54,295 nt of DNA from Candidatus Saccharibacteria bacterium UBA5170 (GTDB taxonomy: Bacteria > Patescibacteriota > Saccharimonadia > Saccharimonadales > Saccharimonadaceae): positions 252,131-306,425 of the forward strand of contig DHWY01000003.1 of assembly GCA_002413425.1 (NCBI GenBank). Reading direction: 5' to 3'. Positions within the stretch are counted from its first letter, which is position 1. Every line of letters starts with the position of its first letter. Below the pieces are notes generated by a model. It was given only the letters and a program-made list of their open reading frames with translations, was not told where the DNA came from and ran no database searches. Position numbers and translations under genes: made by a program. This document shows positions 11,688-19,992 of this stretch, piece after piece.

Positions 11688-13868
11688 GTGAACGAAAAGC
11701 TAGTTATTATATCAGCTCGGCTACCTGTTAGTGTAAGTAGGGTTGACGGCAAATTGCAATTTGACTCAAGTTCTGGTGGGCTTGCCACTGGCATTGACTC
11801 ATTGAAGAAATCAAAAGATAGCGTGTGGGTTGGTTGGCCGGGTATTGCGTCGGATGACCTGACGCGCACCGAAAAGAAGTTGGTTATCAGCGAGCTGCAG
11901 AAGCGCGGATGCTATCCTGTTTTTTTGTCGAACAACGAGATAGATAAATTTTACGGCGGCTATAGTAATTCGACGTTATGGCCACTATTCCATTATTTCC
12001 CTAACGAAGCCAAGTACGACGACTCTTATTGGAAGACGTATCAGGCGGTCAACAAAGCCTTCGCCAAGGTTGCCCATACGTTCGCTTCGAATAACGCAAA
12101 ACTGTGGGTTCACGACTATCAACTGATGTTGGTGCCGCAAATGCTTCGAAAAATGGATAAAGATGCCACTATTGGATTCTTTTTACATACACCTTTTCCG
12201 TCTTTCGAAATATTTCGGTTGATTCCAGAGCGTGAGGCGCTACTGGAAGGCTTGCTCGGCGCCAACTTGGTTAGTTTTCATACCTACGATTATGTGCGCC
12301 ACTTTTTAAGTAGTGTATCAAAAATTCTGGGGTACGAAAATTCGCTGGGAACAATCAAAATTGGTGATAGATTAATACAAACTGACGCCATTCCAATTGG
12401 TATTGATTATAAGAAGTTTGCTAAGGGGGCCAAAAACCGAAAAGTTAATACTATCTTGAAATCGTTCGATCTATTTAATGTAAAAACTAAAGTTATTTTA
12501 GCCGTTGACAGAGCTGATTATTCGAAAGGTATTCCAGCCAGACTTGACGCCTTCGAATTATTCTTAGAAAAATATCCGCAGCATTTGAAAAGGGCCGTCT
12601 TGGTACTTGTTGCGGTGCCTTCGCGCGGTGATGTTGATGCCTACAAAGAGTTACGGGTAACAATCGAACAAAAAGTGAGCCGCATAAACGGTAGGTTCTC
12701 GACGACTGATTGGACACCCATTGCTTATCGCTACCAATCGTTGCCTTTTGACGAACTCTGTGCGCTGTATGCTCTGGCCGACGTCATGTTAGTGACGCCA
12801 CTGCGTGATGGCATGAACCTGGTGGCAAAGGAGTTTATAGCCTCTAAACACAAAAGTAACGGTGTGTTGATCTTGAGTGATATGGCGGGAGCGGCAACTG
12901 AATTACCTGATGCTATACTGGTTAACCCAAACAACGCTCAGCAAGTTGCTTGTGCGATAGACCTTGGGCTTACAATGTCAAATTCTGAGCAGAAACAAAG
13001 AATGAAAAAAATGCAGGCTCGAATATCCGAATACACCATCGAGAAGTGGGCAGGTGATTTTATCACCGAGCTTTCAGAGTCGGTGCAAAAACAAAAAGAA
13101 AGCCCTAAGCAGCTGAGCCTTAAACAGCACAAGACTTTACTGGCTGACTATGGCCGAGCCAATAGCCGGTTGATACTGCTTGATTACGATGGAACTTTGA
13201 AGGGGTTTGTAAACTCACTTCATGAAAGGCAGTCTCGACCAACCGCCAAAGTAAAAAAACTTTTGAAATCGCTCACCAAAGATAAAAAAAACAAGGTAAT
13301 TATAATAAGTGGTCGCCCCAGAAACACCCTAGAAAAATACTTCGAAAATCATGAATTAGGCCTGATAGCTGAACACGGTGGCTGGGTATTTGATGCTGGT
13401 GGTTGGATTAAATCGAGCCTGACCTCAAAGAAGTGGAAGAAAAACATCAAACCCATTTTGGAACAATTTGTCGTAAGGACGGCTGGCTCTGAGCTAGAAG
13501 AAAAGGAGTTTTCATTTGTCTGGCACTATCGTCGCGTTTCACCTGACCTGGCCTACGTTCGCAAAGAAGAGCTAAAGAGGAAGCTTCGAGCGGCCTTAGA
13601 AACCGACGACATTGGAGTGTTTGATGGTCAGAAAATTGTCGAGATCAAACCAAAACTGATGAATAAAGGAATTATCGTTACCGAGCTGGTCGCAAAGAAC
13701 AACTGGGATTTTATATTGGCCATAGGGGATGACTATACAGACGAGGATATGTTCGTAGTTCTTCCTAGTGATGCGTATAGCATCAACGTAGGCATACAGG
13801 CCACAAACGCCCGGTTCCAGTTAAACAGTGTTGACGAAGTCTTAAAATTGATCAAATCGTTGCTGTAA
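11688..13868 (+). CDS. otsAB: Fused trehalose-6-phosphate synthase / trehalose-6-phosphate phosphatase
   Basis: A 726-residue bifunctional enzyme. Residues about 1-465 are an OtsA-type GT20 domain, joining UDP-glucose to glucose-6-phosphate: SARLPVSV and SSGGLATG at the start, WVHDYQLMLVP, HTPFPSFEIFR, DRADYSKGIPARL and TPLRDGMNLVAKEF. Residues about 490-726 are an OtsB-type HAD phosphatase with D499-Y-D-G-T nucleophile motif, IISGRP, and IGDDYTDEDMF near the end. The start is GTG at 11688, which places the first strand correctly. The same order of domains is known in other bacteria and in eukaryotes. Trehalose would serve as osmolyte or protectant. GalU at 45.6 kb could supply UDP-glucose. 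Confidence 0.93.
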   Translation: MNEKLVIISARLPVSVSRVDGKLQFDSSSGGLATGIDSLKKSKDSVWVGWPGIASDDLTRTEKKLVISELQKRGCYPVFLSNNEIDKFYGGYSNSTLWPLFHYFPNEAKYDDSYWKTYQAVNKAFAKVAHTFASNNAKLWVHDYQLMLVPQMLRKMDKDATIGFFLHTPFPSFEIFRLIPEREALLEGLLGANLVSFHTYDYVRHFLSSVSKILGYENSLGTIKIGDRLIQTDAIPIGIDYKKFAKGAKNRKVNTILKSFDLFNVKTKVILAVDRADYSKGIPARLDAFELFLEKYPQHLKRAVLVLVAVPSRGDVDAYKELRVTIEQKVSRINGRFSTTDWTPIAYRYQSLPFDELCALYALADVMLVTPLRDGMNLVAKEFIASKHKSNGVLILSDMAGAATELPDAILVNPNNAQQVACAIDLGLTMSNSEQKQRMKKMQARISEYTIEKWAGDFITELSESVQKQKESPKQLSLKQHKTLLADYGRANSRLILLDYDGTLKGFVNSLHERQSRPTAKVKKLLKSLTKDKKNKVIIISGRPRNTLEKYFENHELGLIAEHGGWVFDAGGWIKSSLTSKKWKKNIKPILEQFVVRTAGSELEEKEFSFVWHYRRVSPDLAYVRKEELKRKLRAALETDDIGVFDGQKIVEIKPKLMNKGIIVTELVAKNNWDFILAIGDDYTDEDMFVVLPSDAYSINVGIQATNARFQLNSVDEVLKLIKSLL

Positions 13869-13900
13869 CTATTCGTCTTTTTGCCATTGACGTTTATGAT

Positions 13901-14458
13901 CTAGACCAGCGGTACAAATACAAACCCAGGATATTCCCTTGTCTCGTAGCTATCTTCGTTTATCTTATCGATAACGAGAATACTGTTTTTGATTGGAATT
14001 ACAATCCTGCCGCCTATTTTTAGTTGTTCGAGTAGTGCCGTGGGTAGTTTTGTGGCCGCAGCGCTAACGAGAATTCGGTCATAGGGCGCAAAATCTGGCA
14101 GTCCATAGGCATTACCCGCTTCGAAAAAGCGAACATCGGGGATGCCCATTTGTTTGCAATTTTCTTCGCCAAATTTCACAAGCTCAAGAATTTTCTCGAC
14201 CGCGTATATTGTGCCAGTCGGGCCGACGAGGTGCGCTAAAAGGGCAGTAGTCCAGCCTGATCCCGCACCGACATCTAAAACCTTGTCTCCTACTTGAGGG
14301 TCAAGCCACAGCAGCATCTGCCGGACAGTACTTGGTTGGCTATTTGTTTGCCCATGTCCAATAGATAGAGGTGTGTCGACTTCATATTGAGCTCTGTTAT
14401 CGAAACGTAAAAAATTAATTCTTGGGATAGCTTTGAATGCCTCGTCGATTTTGTTCAT
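13901..14458 (-). CDS. pcm: Protein-L-isoaspartate O-methyltransferase
   Basis: SAM-dependent repair enzyme for isoaspartyl damage; 185 residues from the chosen start. It has the PCMT entry region (PLSIGHGQTNSQPS, about 30-43, substrate-binding), the SAM motif I VLDVGAGSGW (60-69), the acidic end of strand 2 (YAVEK) and the post-motif DRILVSAAA. I chose ATG 14458 because GGAGGTGAT, a near-perfect anti-16S match, stands 3-4 nt upstream; an in-frame ATG six codons earlier has none. It converges with otsAB. Confidence 0.92.
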   Translation of the reverse strand: MNKIDEAFKAIPRINFLRFDNRAQYEVDTPLSIGHGQTNSQPSTVRQMLLWLDPQVGDKVLDVGAGSGWTTALLAHLVGPTGTIYAVEKILELVKFGEENCKQMGIPDVRFFEAGNAYGLPDFAPYDRILVSAAATKLPTALLEQLKIGGRIVIPIKNSILVIDKINEDSYETREYPGFVFVPLV

Positions 14459-14540
14459 TGTATCACCTCCACCCATTACTGTACTCTATTGGTTATCTGA
14501 CGCCATAATATAACTTACATTTTTATGCTAATCTAGACGT

Positions 14541-15038
14541 ATGCATTTCGATACAATCATACGCATTATAGCTGACGGTGCAGTCTTCCCAGTTATCTTA
14601 ATTGGCGTCTATATGTTAGTTTTCAAGATTCCTCGCGGGCATCGATTCGAGGCCTACTGTCGAATCCTGATGGCGGGGTTGACAGCGTATTTGATTGCAA
14701 AAATAGCTGGCTCGATATATCAGCCATCCCTCGAACGACCATTCGAACTACTTGGTGTCCAGGCGGGGGCCGCGTTTTTGAATAATCCAGGATTTCCCTC
14801 AGATCATACTCTTTTTGTCACTGCGATTACCTGTGCTGTCTGGTTTGAGACGCGGCATAAGGTGGTGAGTCTGATTTTGGCTGGCCTGGTCCTAACGGTA
14901 TGCGTTGGGCGCGTCCTAGCGCTTGTTCACACGCCCGTGGATGTTATCTTTGGAGTTCTTATCGGGCTGATTGGCGCGCTATGGTATCTTGACGTTCGTC
15001 GCCCCGTTAAGCAGTTGACACCACTTTTGCCTCATTGA
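14541..15038 (+). CDS. PAP2-family phosphatase (integral membrane)
   Basis: A 165-residue protein with about five membrane helices. The PAP2 motifs are visible: a weak motif 1 ending in ERP (about 70-73), PSDH (about 90-93) with the proton-donor His, and G-R-V-L-A-L-V-H-T-P-V-D (about 121-132) with the nucleophile His and Asp. Members dephosphorylate undecaprenyl pyrophosphate, phosphatidic acid or similar lipids at the membrane; a role as an undecaprenyl-PP phosphatase is possible but not shown by sequence. Confidence 0.85.
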   Translation: MHFDTIIRIIADGAVFPVILIGVYMLVFKIPRGHRFEAYCRILMAGLTAYLIAKIAGSIYQPSLERPFELLGVQAGAAFLNNPGFPSDHTLFVTAITCAVWFETRHKVVSLILAGLVLTVCVGRVLALVHTPVDVIFGVLIGLIGALWYLDVRRPVKQLTPLLPH

Positions 15039-15089
15039 CAAAAATCGTGTATACTATAATAAATTACGTAAGCTATAGAGGGAGACGAT

Positions 15090-15578
15090 ATGGCAAAGGT
15101 GATAGTAGACGAGATGCACCCACAGGTTGTTAGTATGTCATATTCATGGTGGCGTGTTGCGCTGATTGGCGCGGCCATCGGAATAGCCTTTTGGACGCTC
15201 ACGTTCCTTGTTTCTCACTTTATTGTTGATCAATTATTTTGCCGTTCTACCGTGAACGCGCTTGCGTGTTCGAATTCGATTGGATTATCGGGCAATATTG
15301 CCACTATTCTGGTCGCGACCGCTGGGTTGGCTATATTGGTAAGACTGCGAGTGATGCGACCGTTGATCGTTGCTGTGGCTGCAGCTATAGTACTGTGGGG
15401 CTTGGCTGGTTGGACAAATGGGCTCGCTTGGGGCGAAATTGCTTTTTGGAGCGCGTTTCTGTATAGCCTTTCGTACGTTTTGTTCTCGTGGATAAGTCGC
15501 TACAGTAGGACGATACCTGTTTTGATCTCGGCCGCACTTGTGGTCCTTATCGCCCGCATCGTGCTCGCAGTATGGTGA
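15090..15578 (+). CDS. Membrane protein, unknown
   Basis: 162 residues with four likely helices (about 21-47, 66-84, 90-113, 135-160) and two cysteines in the first loop (FCRS...LACS) that could form a disulfide outside the cell. A GAGGGAG ribosome-binding site precedes the ATG by 6-7 nt and TATAAT (15055-15060) is upstream. Family not recognised. Confidence 0.65.
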   Translation: MAKVIVDEMHPQVVSMSYSWWRVALIGAAIGIAFWTLTFLVSHFIVDQLFCRSTVNALACSNSIGLSGNIATILVATAGLAILVRLRVMRPLIVAVAAAIVLWGLAGWTNGLAWGEIAFWSAFLYSLSYVLFSWISRYSRTIPVLISAALVVLIARIVLAVW

Positions 15579-15584
15579 TATACT
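15579..15584 (+). promoter_or_regulatory. -10 box (TATACT) of rmuC
   Basis: TATACT ends 6 nt before the rmuC ATG, with no ribosome-binding site; it overlaps the end of the upstream gene's stop. Confidence 0.5.
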
Positions 15585-15590
15585 GATGCT

Positions 15591-16664
15591 ATGAATGAAG
15601 TTATACTTTTAGTTATTTTAGGTGTTGTTATCGTCGGGTTCGGGGTGGTTCTTTACAGTGTTAACCAGCGGTTACGTGAATTAAAGAGCAGTAGTGCAGT
15701 TGAGTTTTTAAAGTCTGACGTGACCGAACTGTCACGTGGCATCAGCAGTTTACAGACAGCGATGGGGGACAAGCTAGAGCGTAACAATATGACGATGCAA
15801 ACGTCGATGCAAAAGCAACTTAGCGAGAGTGCCAAGTTGGTCTCTGACGTCACGCAGCGTCTCGCCAAGCTGGACGAAACCAATCGCCGAGTCATCGACG
15901 TCGCTGACGAATTAAAAACACTCCAAAACGTATTGCAAAATCCAAAACAAAGAGGGGTATTCGGCGAATACTACCTCGAGTCAGTCCTTGACAATATTTT
16001 GCCTTCCAAAAACTTTCAGATGCAATATAAGTTTAAGGACGGGGAGACCGTTGACGCGGTTGTGTTCCTTGATAAGGGTCAGATTTTGTCTATTGATAGC
16101 AAATTTAGCTTGGAAAACTATAATCGTATGGTCGGTGAAAACAGTAAGCCCGAGCGCGAGAAGTTGCTGGCAAAGGTTCGAATGGACCTCAAAAGCCGTA
16201 TTGACGAGACAAGCAAGTATATTCGACCGAGCGAGAATACGATGGACTTCGCTTTTATGTTTATACCAAGCGAGTCGCTTTATTATGATCTGCTAATTGG
16301 TGATGTCGGGACGGGATCGAGTGCTCGTGATTTGATTGAGTATGCCTTTCGTGATAAAAAGGTTATCATCGTCAGTCCGACAAGCTTTATGGCCTATCTT
16401 CAGACGGTTTTACAGGGTCTGCGGAGCCTTCAAATAGAAGAACAAGCGAAAGATATTCAAATTCGGGTCGGTAAGCTAGGACAGCATATCGGCAAGTTTG
16501 AAGAATACATGCAAAAGCTCGGGAGCGCGTTAGGCACCACAGTCAATCATTACAACGGTGCCCATAAAGAGCTCGGTAAGATTGATAAAGATGTTGTCAA
16601 GATTGCCGGTAATGACTCGAGTGTCGAGCCACTTCTCATTGATAGGCCCCACACCGACGACTAG
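15591..16664 (+). CDS. rmuC: RmuC-family DNA recombination protein
   Basis: 357 residues: an N-terminal membrane anchor (about 4-22), a coiled-coil stretch (about 25-110), then the RmuC nuclease-like domain (about 120-320) with the family hallmarks G-V-F-G-E-Y-Y-L, VDAVVFL...SIDSKFSLENY and FIPSESLYYDLL. RmuC limits recombination between short inverted repeats in E. coli; its fold is of the PD-(D/E)xK type, and the acidic and Lys residues of SIDSK fit that. A terminator follows. Confidence 0.9.
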   Translation: MNEVILLVILGVVIVGFGVVLYSVNQRLRELKSSSAVEFLKSDVTELSRGISSLQTAMGDKLERNNMTMQTSMQKQLSESAKLVSDVTQRLAKLDETNRRVIDVADELKTLQNVLQNPKQRGVFGEYYLESVLDNILPSKNFQMQYKFKDGETVDAVVFLDKGQILSIDSKFSLENYNRMVGENSKPEREKLLAKVRMDLKSRIDETSKYIRPSENTMDFAFMFIPSESLYYDLLIGDVGTGSSARDLIEYAFRDKKVIIVSPTSFMAYLQTVLQGLRSLQIEEQAKDIQIRVGKLGQHIGKFEEYMQKLGSALGTTVNHYNGAHKELGKIDKDVVKIAGNDSSVEPLLIDRPHTDD

Positions 16665-16685
16665 CAGGTAGAGATAGCTGCGCAT

Positions 16686-16718
16686 TAAAAATACCTCGCA
16701 TGATGCGAGGTATTTTTA
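16686..16718. terminator. Bidirectional terminator between rmuC and the aquaporin gene
   Basis: AATACCTCGCAT and ATGCGAGGTATT are perfect inverted copies with T residues on one side and A residues on the other, so both converging genes can use it. Confidence 0.85.
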
Positions 16719-16737
16719 TGTCTAACGATAGAGAGTA

Positions 16738-17541
16738 TTAGTCTCGACCGCCATCACTTTCAACTCGCAAAGTATCATGCAAGATGAAACCGATTACGCC
16801 ACCAATGACTGGGGCGAGAATGTAAACGGCAAGTGGCCAAAGTTCCCATTTAAGTGCACCAAGTGATAGTGCGACTGCAGGGTTGATGATTGCGCTTCCG
16901 CCGACGTATGCTGAGGCTGAGGCAGCAAGTAGCAGGGCAACAAAGACACCGAGTCCAACGGTAAAGGCTGTGGCAATCCGGTCTTTCTTTTCGTGAAGTG
17001 CATTAGCGTACGCAAATCCAAGGATTGTAGTACCCAATAGTTCAGCAAAGAAGATGTACCACTCTTTACCTGCTGGAAGTGCGTTTGCCTGGAATAGCGC
17101 AGCGGCAGCTTGTCCGTAAGCTTGTGCCTGAGCAGTAACAGGGGCTGCACCGTGGACGAAGGCACTTAATACGGCAAAGGCGAGTCCCGCACCCAAGAAT
17201 TGAGCGACGATGTAGCCGAGTGCTCGAAGACCAGTGACTTTACGTGTTGCCCATGCACCGATAGTGACCGCTGGGTTAAGGTGGGCACCTGACAGGGCGC
17301 CAACAAGTAGTACGATACCTGCAATGGCAAACAATACGATAATTGGTTGTCCTTGACCCGCGATGACCGCGCTGGCCAACAAGAACGTTCCGATTAACTC
17401 AGCCACGAGCGCACCAACAAAAGGCGCACGGCTCAGCGGTGAGCGTGAGAGCCAGGTTGGTTTGTTAGAACTAACAGCTTGGACGCTTGCTGTTTTGACT
17501 GTCGATTTATGTACTGATGAAACAGCTTTTTTAGTAACCAT
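16738..17541 (-). CDS. Aquaporin / MIP-family channel
   Basis: 267 residues with a basic Ser/Thr-rich N-terminal tail (about 1-40) and six membrane helices. Both half-helix signatures are intact: SGAHLNPAVTIG in the first repeat and GGSAIINPAVALS in the second. Aquaporins pass water; aquaglyceroporins also pass glycerol. The residue after the second NPA is Val rather than the Asp usual in glycerol facilitators, which favours a water-type channel. AAGGAGG lies 7 nt before the ATG. Confidence 0.92.
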   Translation of the reverse strand: MVTKKAVSSVHKSTVKTASVQAVSSNKPTWLSRSPLSRAPFVGALVAELIGTFLLASAVIAGQGQPIIVLFAIAGIVLLVGALSGAHLNPAVTIGAWATRKVTGLRALGYIVAQFLGAGLAFAVLSAFVHGAAPVTAQAQAYGQAAAALFQANALPAGKEWYIFFAELLGTTILGFAYANALHEKKDRIATAFTVGLGVFVALLLAASASAYVGGSAIINPAVALSLGALKWELWPLAVYILAPVIGGVIGFILHDTLRVESDGGRD

Positions 17542-17608
17542 GTGTTTTCCTCCTTATATGAAACATGGCTATAGTATACCATAACCACTAAAACGTAAAT
17601 ACAAATGT

Positions 17609-17614
17609 TATACT
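17609..17614 (+). promoter_or_regulatory. -10 box (TATACT) of the 17622 gene
   Basis: TATACT ends 7 nt before the ATG at 17622; a second box, TATAAT, is at 17614-17619. No ribosome-binding site is present. Confidence 0.45.
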
Positions 17615-17621
17615 ATAATGT

Positions 17622-17861
17622 ATGGCATTATTTATTCGACAGAGCGACGACAGATCAAAATTACAAGAACGCTTGGCGGCGGAACTGCAAGAACGCGCCA
17701 AACAGCGTGCCGCTCTGAATGACCGTCCTGACGGTGTGGATGATTCGCAGTACATGAAGGGCACGAAACTAACATCTCGTTTGGCGTGGGTATGGATACT
17801 GATTATTATGTTTGCAGCCGTGGCTTTCGTATGGTTGACAGTATTGAATACAACACGCTAG
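17622..17861 (+). CDS. Small tail-anchored membrane protein, unknown
   Basis: 79 residues: a charged, helical first half (SKLQERLAAELQERAKQRAAL, likely coiled coil) and one C-terminal membrane helix (about 54-75, WVWILIIMFAAVAFVWL). No known family. It lies 36 bp before the next gene, with which it may be co-transcribed. Confidence 0.6.
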   Translation: MALFIRQSDDRSKLQERLAAELQERAKQRAALNDRPDGVDDSQYMKGTKLTSRLAWVWILIIMFAAVAFVWLTVLNTTR

Positions 17862-17897
17862 TATAAGCGTATACATAATGGAGAAGCGTTACTTATC

Positions 17898-18962
17898 ATG
17901 GAACCAAATCTGCAACCACCGACACCTCAAGCTCAACCTGAAGACAGTGAACCAGTAGCCGAACCAGAACAGGTTACCAAGCACCCTTATTTTAACGAAG
18001 AAACATTCACACAACCCGAACAAACGCCAGAATTAGCTGAGCCAGTTGTGACCGCTAATGCATTTAGTCCGTTGTCCCGTGATACCTCACCAGAAAATAC
18101 CCCCACCACTCCCCTATCTTCCGAACAGACTGCTGTTATTTCAACAACACCCGTTGATGTCATAACGCCCGAGACCGTAGTGCAGCCTTCAAAGAAGAAG
18201 AGTCTGCTTTGGTTGTGGCTGACGCTTGGTGCTAGTTTACTGATTGTTGCTGGCCTGTTGGCGGGTTTCTTTGTTACCAAGAGTGCGGCTGATACGGCTG
18301 CCCATGCGTACACGAGTAGCGTCACGAGCTATCTCGATAATGTCTACGACGCTGCGACAAGTGCGGCGACCAATCCGAGTGATGTCCAAAAAGCCATTGA
18401 GACGATTAAAGCTCCTGTCCTGGCGTCAACTCCGTTGGGGAGCGTGAGTGGTGATTATACGGCAGCTGGCAAGCTCCAAACTGAAGTTACCGGAAAAGTC
18501 GATGCCTTAGTAACAAAAATTAAGGGGTACGCTCAGGTTCATGCATTTTACACGGACTACCTAGGTTTGTATACCGACCTGCGGACACTCGATACGTCAG
18601 GTGCCGCCGCTATAGCAGCCGGTAGCAAGTCGCTTGTCTTGGTATATTTGAATAATTTTCGTGACAAATTGGATGAAGTAAAAAACTTATCTACTAAGGT
18701 GACTGTACCGAGCGAACTACGCGCCAGCGTTGCAGACCTTGGCCGTGTGTTTGGCGAGATGCACACCAACTGGAGCGCGATGGTGAGCGCCTTTAATAGT
18801 GGCAACAGCGCCGCATACGATGCTGCGTATGCCAACTACAAAAAGTCAAATAGCGAGTTAAGTGACGTGCAGCGTCCAGTTACCGAATACTTCGATGCGT
18901 TATCGAGCAAAACCCACGACAGCGCAAAAGAACTTCAAGCCTACAGGAATACAATTAAGTAA
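17898..18962 (+). CDS. Membrane-anchored protein with Pro/Glu-rich tail and helical outer domain
   Basis: 354 residues. The first 95 are a disordered Pro/Glu/Thr-rich stretch, followed by KKK and one membrane helix (about 103-125), then a helical domain of about 230 residues rich in Ala, Ser, Thr and Tyr with no cysteines. By the positive-inside rule the tail is cytoplasmic and the domain faces outward. I recognise no family. The architecture suits a cell-surface or envelope-spacing role, but that is inference. Confidence 0.65.
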   Translation: MEPNLQPPTPQAQPEDSEPVAEPEQVTKHPYFNEETFTQPEQTPELAEPVVTANAFSPLSRDTSPENTPTTPLSSEQTAVISTTPVDVITPETVVQPSKKKSLLWLWLTLGASLLIVAGLLAGFFVTKSAADTAAHAYTSSVTSYLDNVYDAATSAATNPSDVQKAIETIKAPVLASTPLGSVSGDYTAAGKLQTEVTGKVDALVTKIKGYAQVHAFYTDYLGLYTDLRTLDTSGAAAIAAGSKSLVLVYLNNFRDKLDEVKNLSTKVTVPSELRASVADLGRVFGEMHTNWSAMVSAFNSGNSAAYDAAYANYKKSNSELSDVQRPVTEYFDALSSKTHDSAKELQAYRNTIK

Positions 18963-18981
18963 CGTATAATAATAAACAGTT

Positions 18982-19992
18982 ATGCAAAGTATAGATGATG
19001 TACGCCATGCTCTCTTGGCTAAGGTAGTTACCAGCGACAACCCGCGCGATATCTTGAAGGCTGCTGAAATAAAGGCGCTGTATAGCAAACTGGTCACGCT
19101 TGATCCAAGCGAACGAGGAGCCTACGGCAAAGCTGTTAATGACTTAAAAGTTGCGCTTGAAGCGGCTATTGTCGCTCGCGAAGCCGCTCTGGATGACGAG
19201 ACAGTTCAATCCTTGGACGTGACGGCACCTTGGGATGTCAATACTGGTCCAGTCGGGCTACTGCCAACCGAGCAGGGCACACAACACCCTTTAACCAAAG
19301 AACTCGAAGTCGTAATCGATATTTTTACGCGCATGGGTTTTGCGGCGATTGAATCGCGTCAAATTGACGATGATTTTCATATGTTCGAAACGTTAAACTT
19401 TCCAAAAGATCACCCGGCGCGCGATGGGTATGATACTTTCCGGACCGAAGAGGACTTTATTCCACCAGCTCACACCAGTACAATGCAACACCGTATTCTA
19501 AAAGACGGTAAAGCCAAGCTTGAAGCGGGTGGTCAGATTGCCAGCGTGAGCTATGGCCGCGTTTTTCGCAACGAGGACGTTGACGCGACGCACGAACACA
19601 CGTTTTATCAGTGCGAGGGTGTCTTCGTGAGTGAAACCGCGACACTGGCGGACATGCTCGGAACTTTACAGGCGTTTTTTGAGGCCTATTATGGACAAAC
19701 ACTCAAAATCAAAACCCAGCCGGCCTACTTCCCTTTCGTCGAACCGGGTTTGGAATTTGTCATTGAAAAACCCGCCGCTTTGGGTGGTAAGACGGGTGAA
19801 TGGCTTGAGATGTTGGGCTGCGGTATGATTCATCCGAATGTCCTTCGGGCTGCCGAGATTGACCCAGCAAAATACCAGGGCTTTGCCTGGGGCGGTGGCA
19901 TTGAGCGTCTGGTCATGTTGAAATACGGTATCGAGGACCTGCGTTATTTTGAGTCTGGTAAATTAGCATTTTTGAGGAAATTTGTCTCATGA
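18982..19992 (+). CDS. pheS: Phenylalanyl-tRNA synthetase alpha subunit
   Basis: Catalytic subunit of the class II (alpha-beta)2 enzyme; 336 residues. An N-terminal coiled coil (about 1-90) precedes the catalytic core: HPLTKELEVVIDIFTRMGF opens it, motif 2 is around GRVFRNEDVDATHEHTFYQ, and motif 3 is GGGIERLVMLKYG near the end. The start is 12 nt after TATAAT (18965-18970) with no ribosome-binding site. The stop overlaps the pheT start as ATGA, so the subunits are translationally coupled. Confidence 0.96.
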   Translation: MQSIDDVRHALLAKVVTSDNPRDILKAAEIKALYSKLVTLDPSERGAYGKAVNDLKVALEAAIVAREAALDDETVQSLDVTAPWDVNTGPVGLLPTEQGTQHPLTKELEVVIDIFTRMGFAAIESRQIDDDFHMFETLNFPKDHPARDGYDTFRTEEDFIPPAHTSTMQHRILKDGKAKLEAGGQIASVSYGRVFRNEDVDATHEHTFYQCEGVFVSETATLADMLGTLQAFFEAYYGQTLKIKTQPAYFPFVEPGLEFVIEKPAALGGKTGEWLEMLGCGMIHPNVLRAAEIDPAKYQGFAWGGGIERLVMLKYGIEDLRYFESGKLAFLRKFVS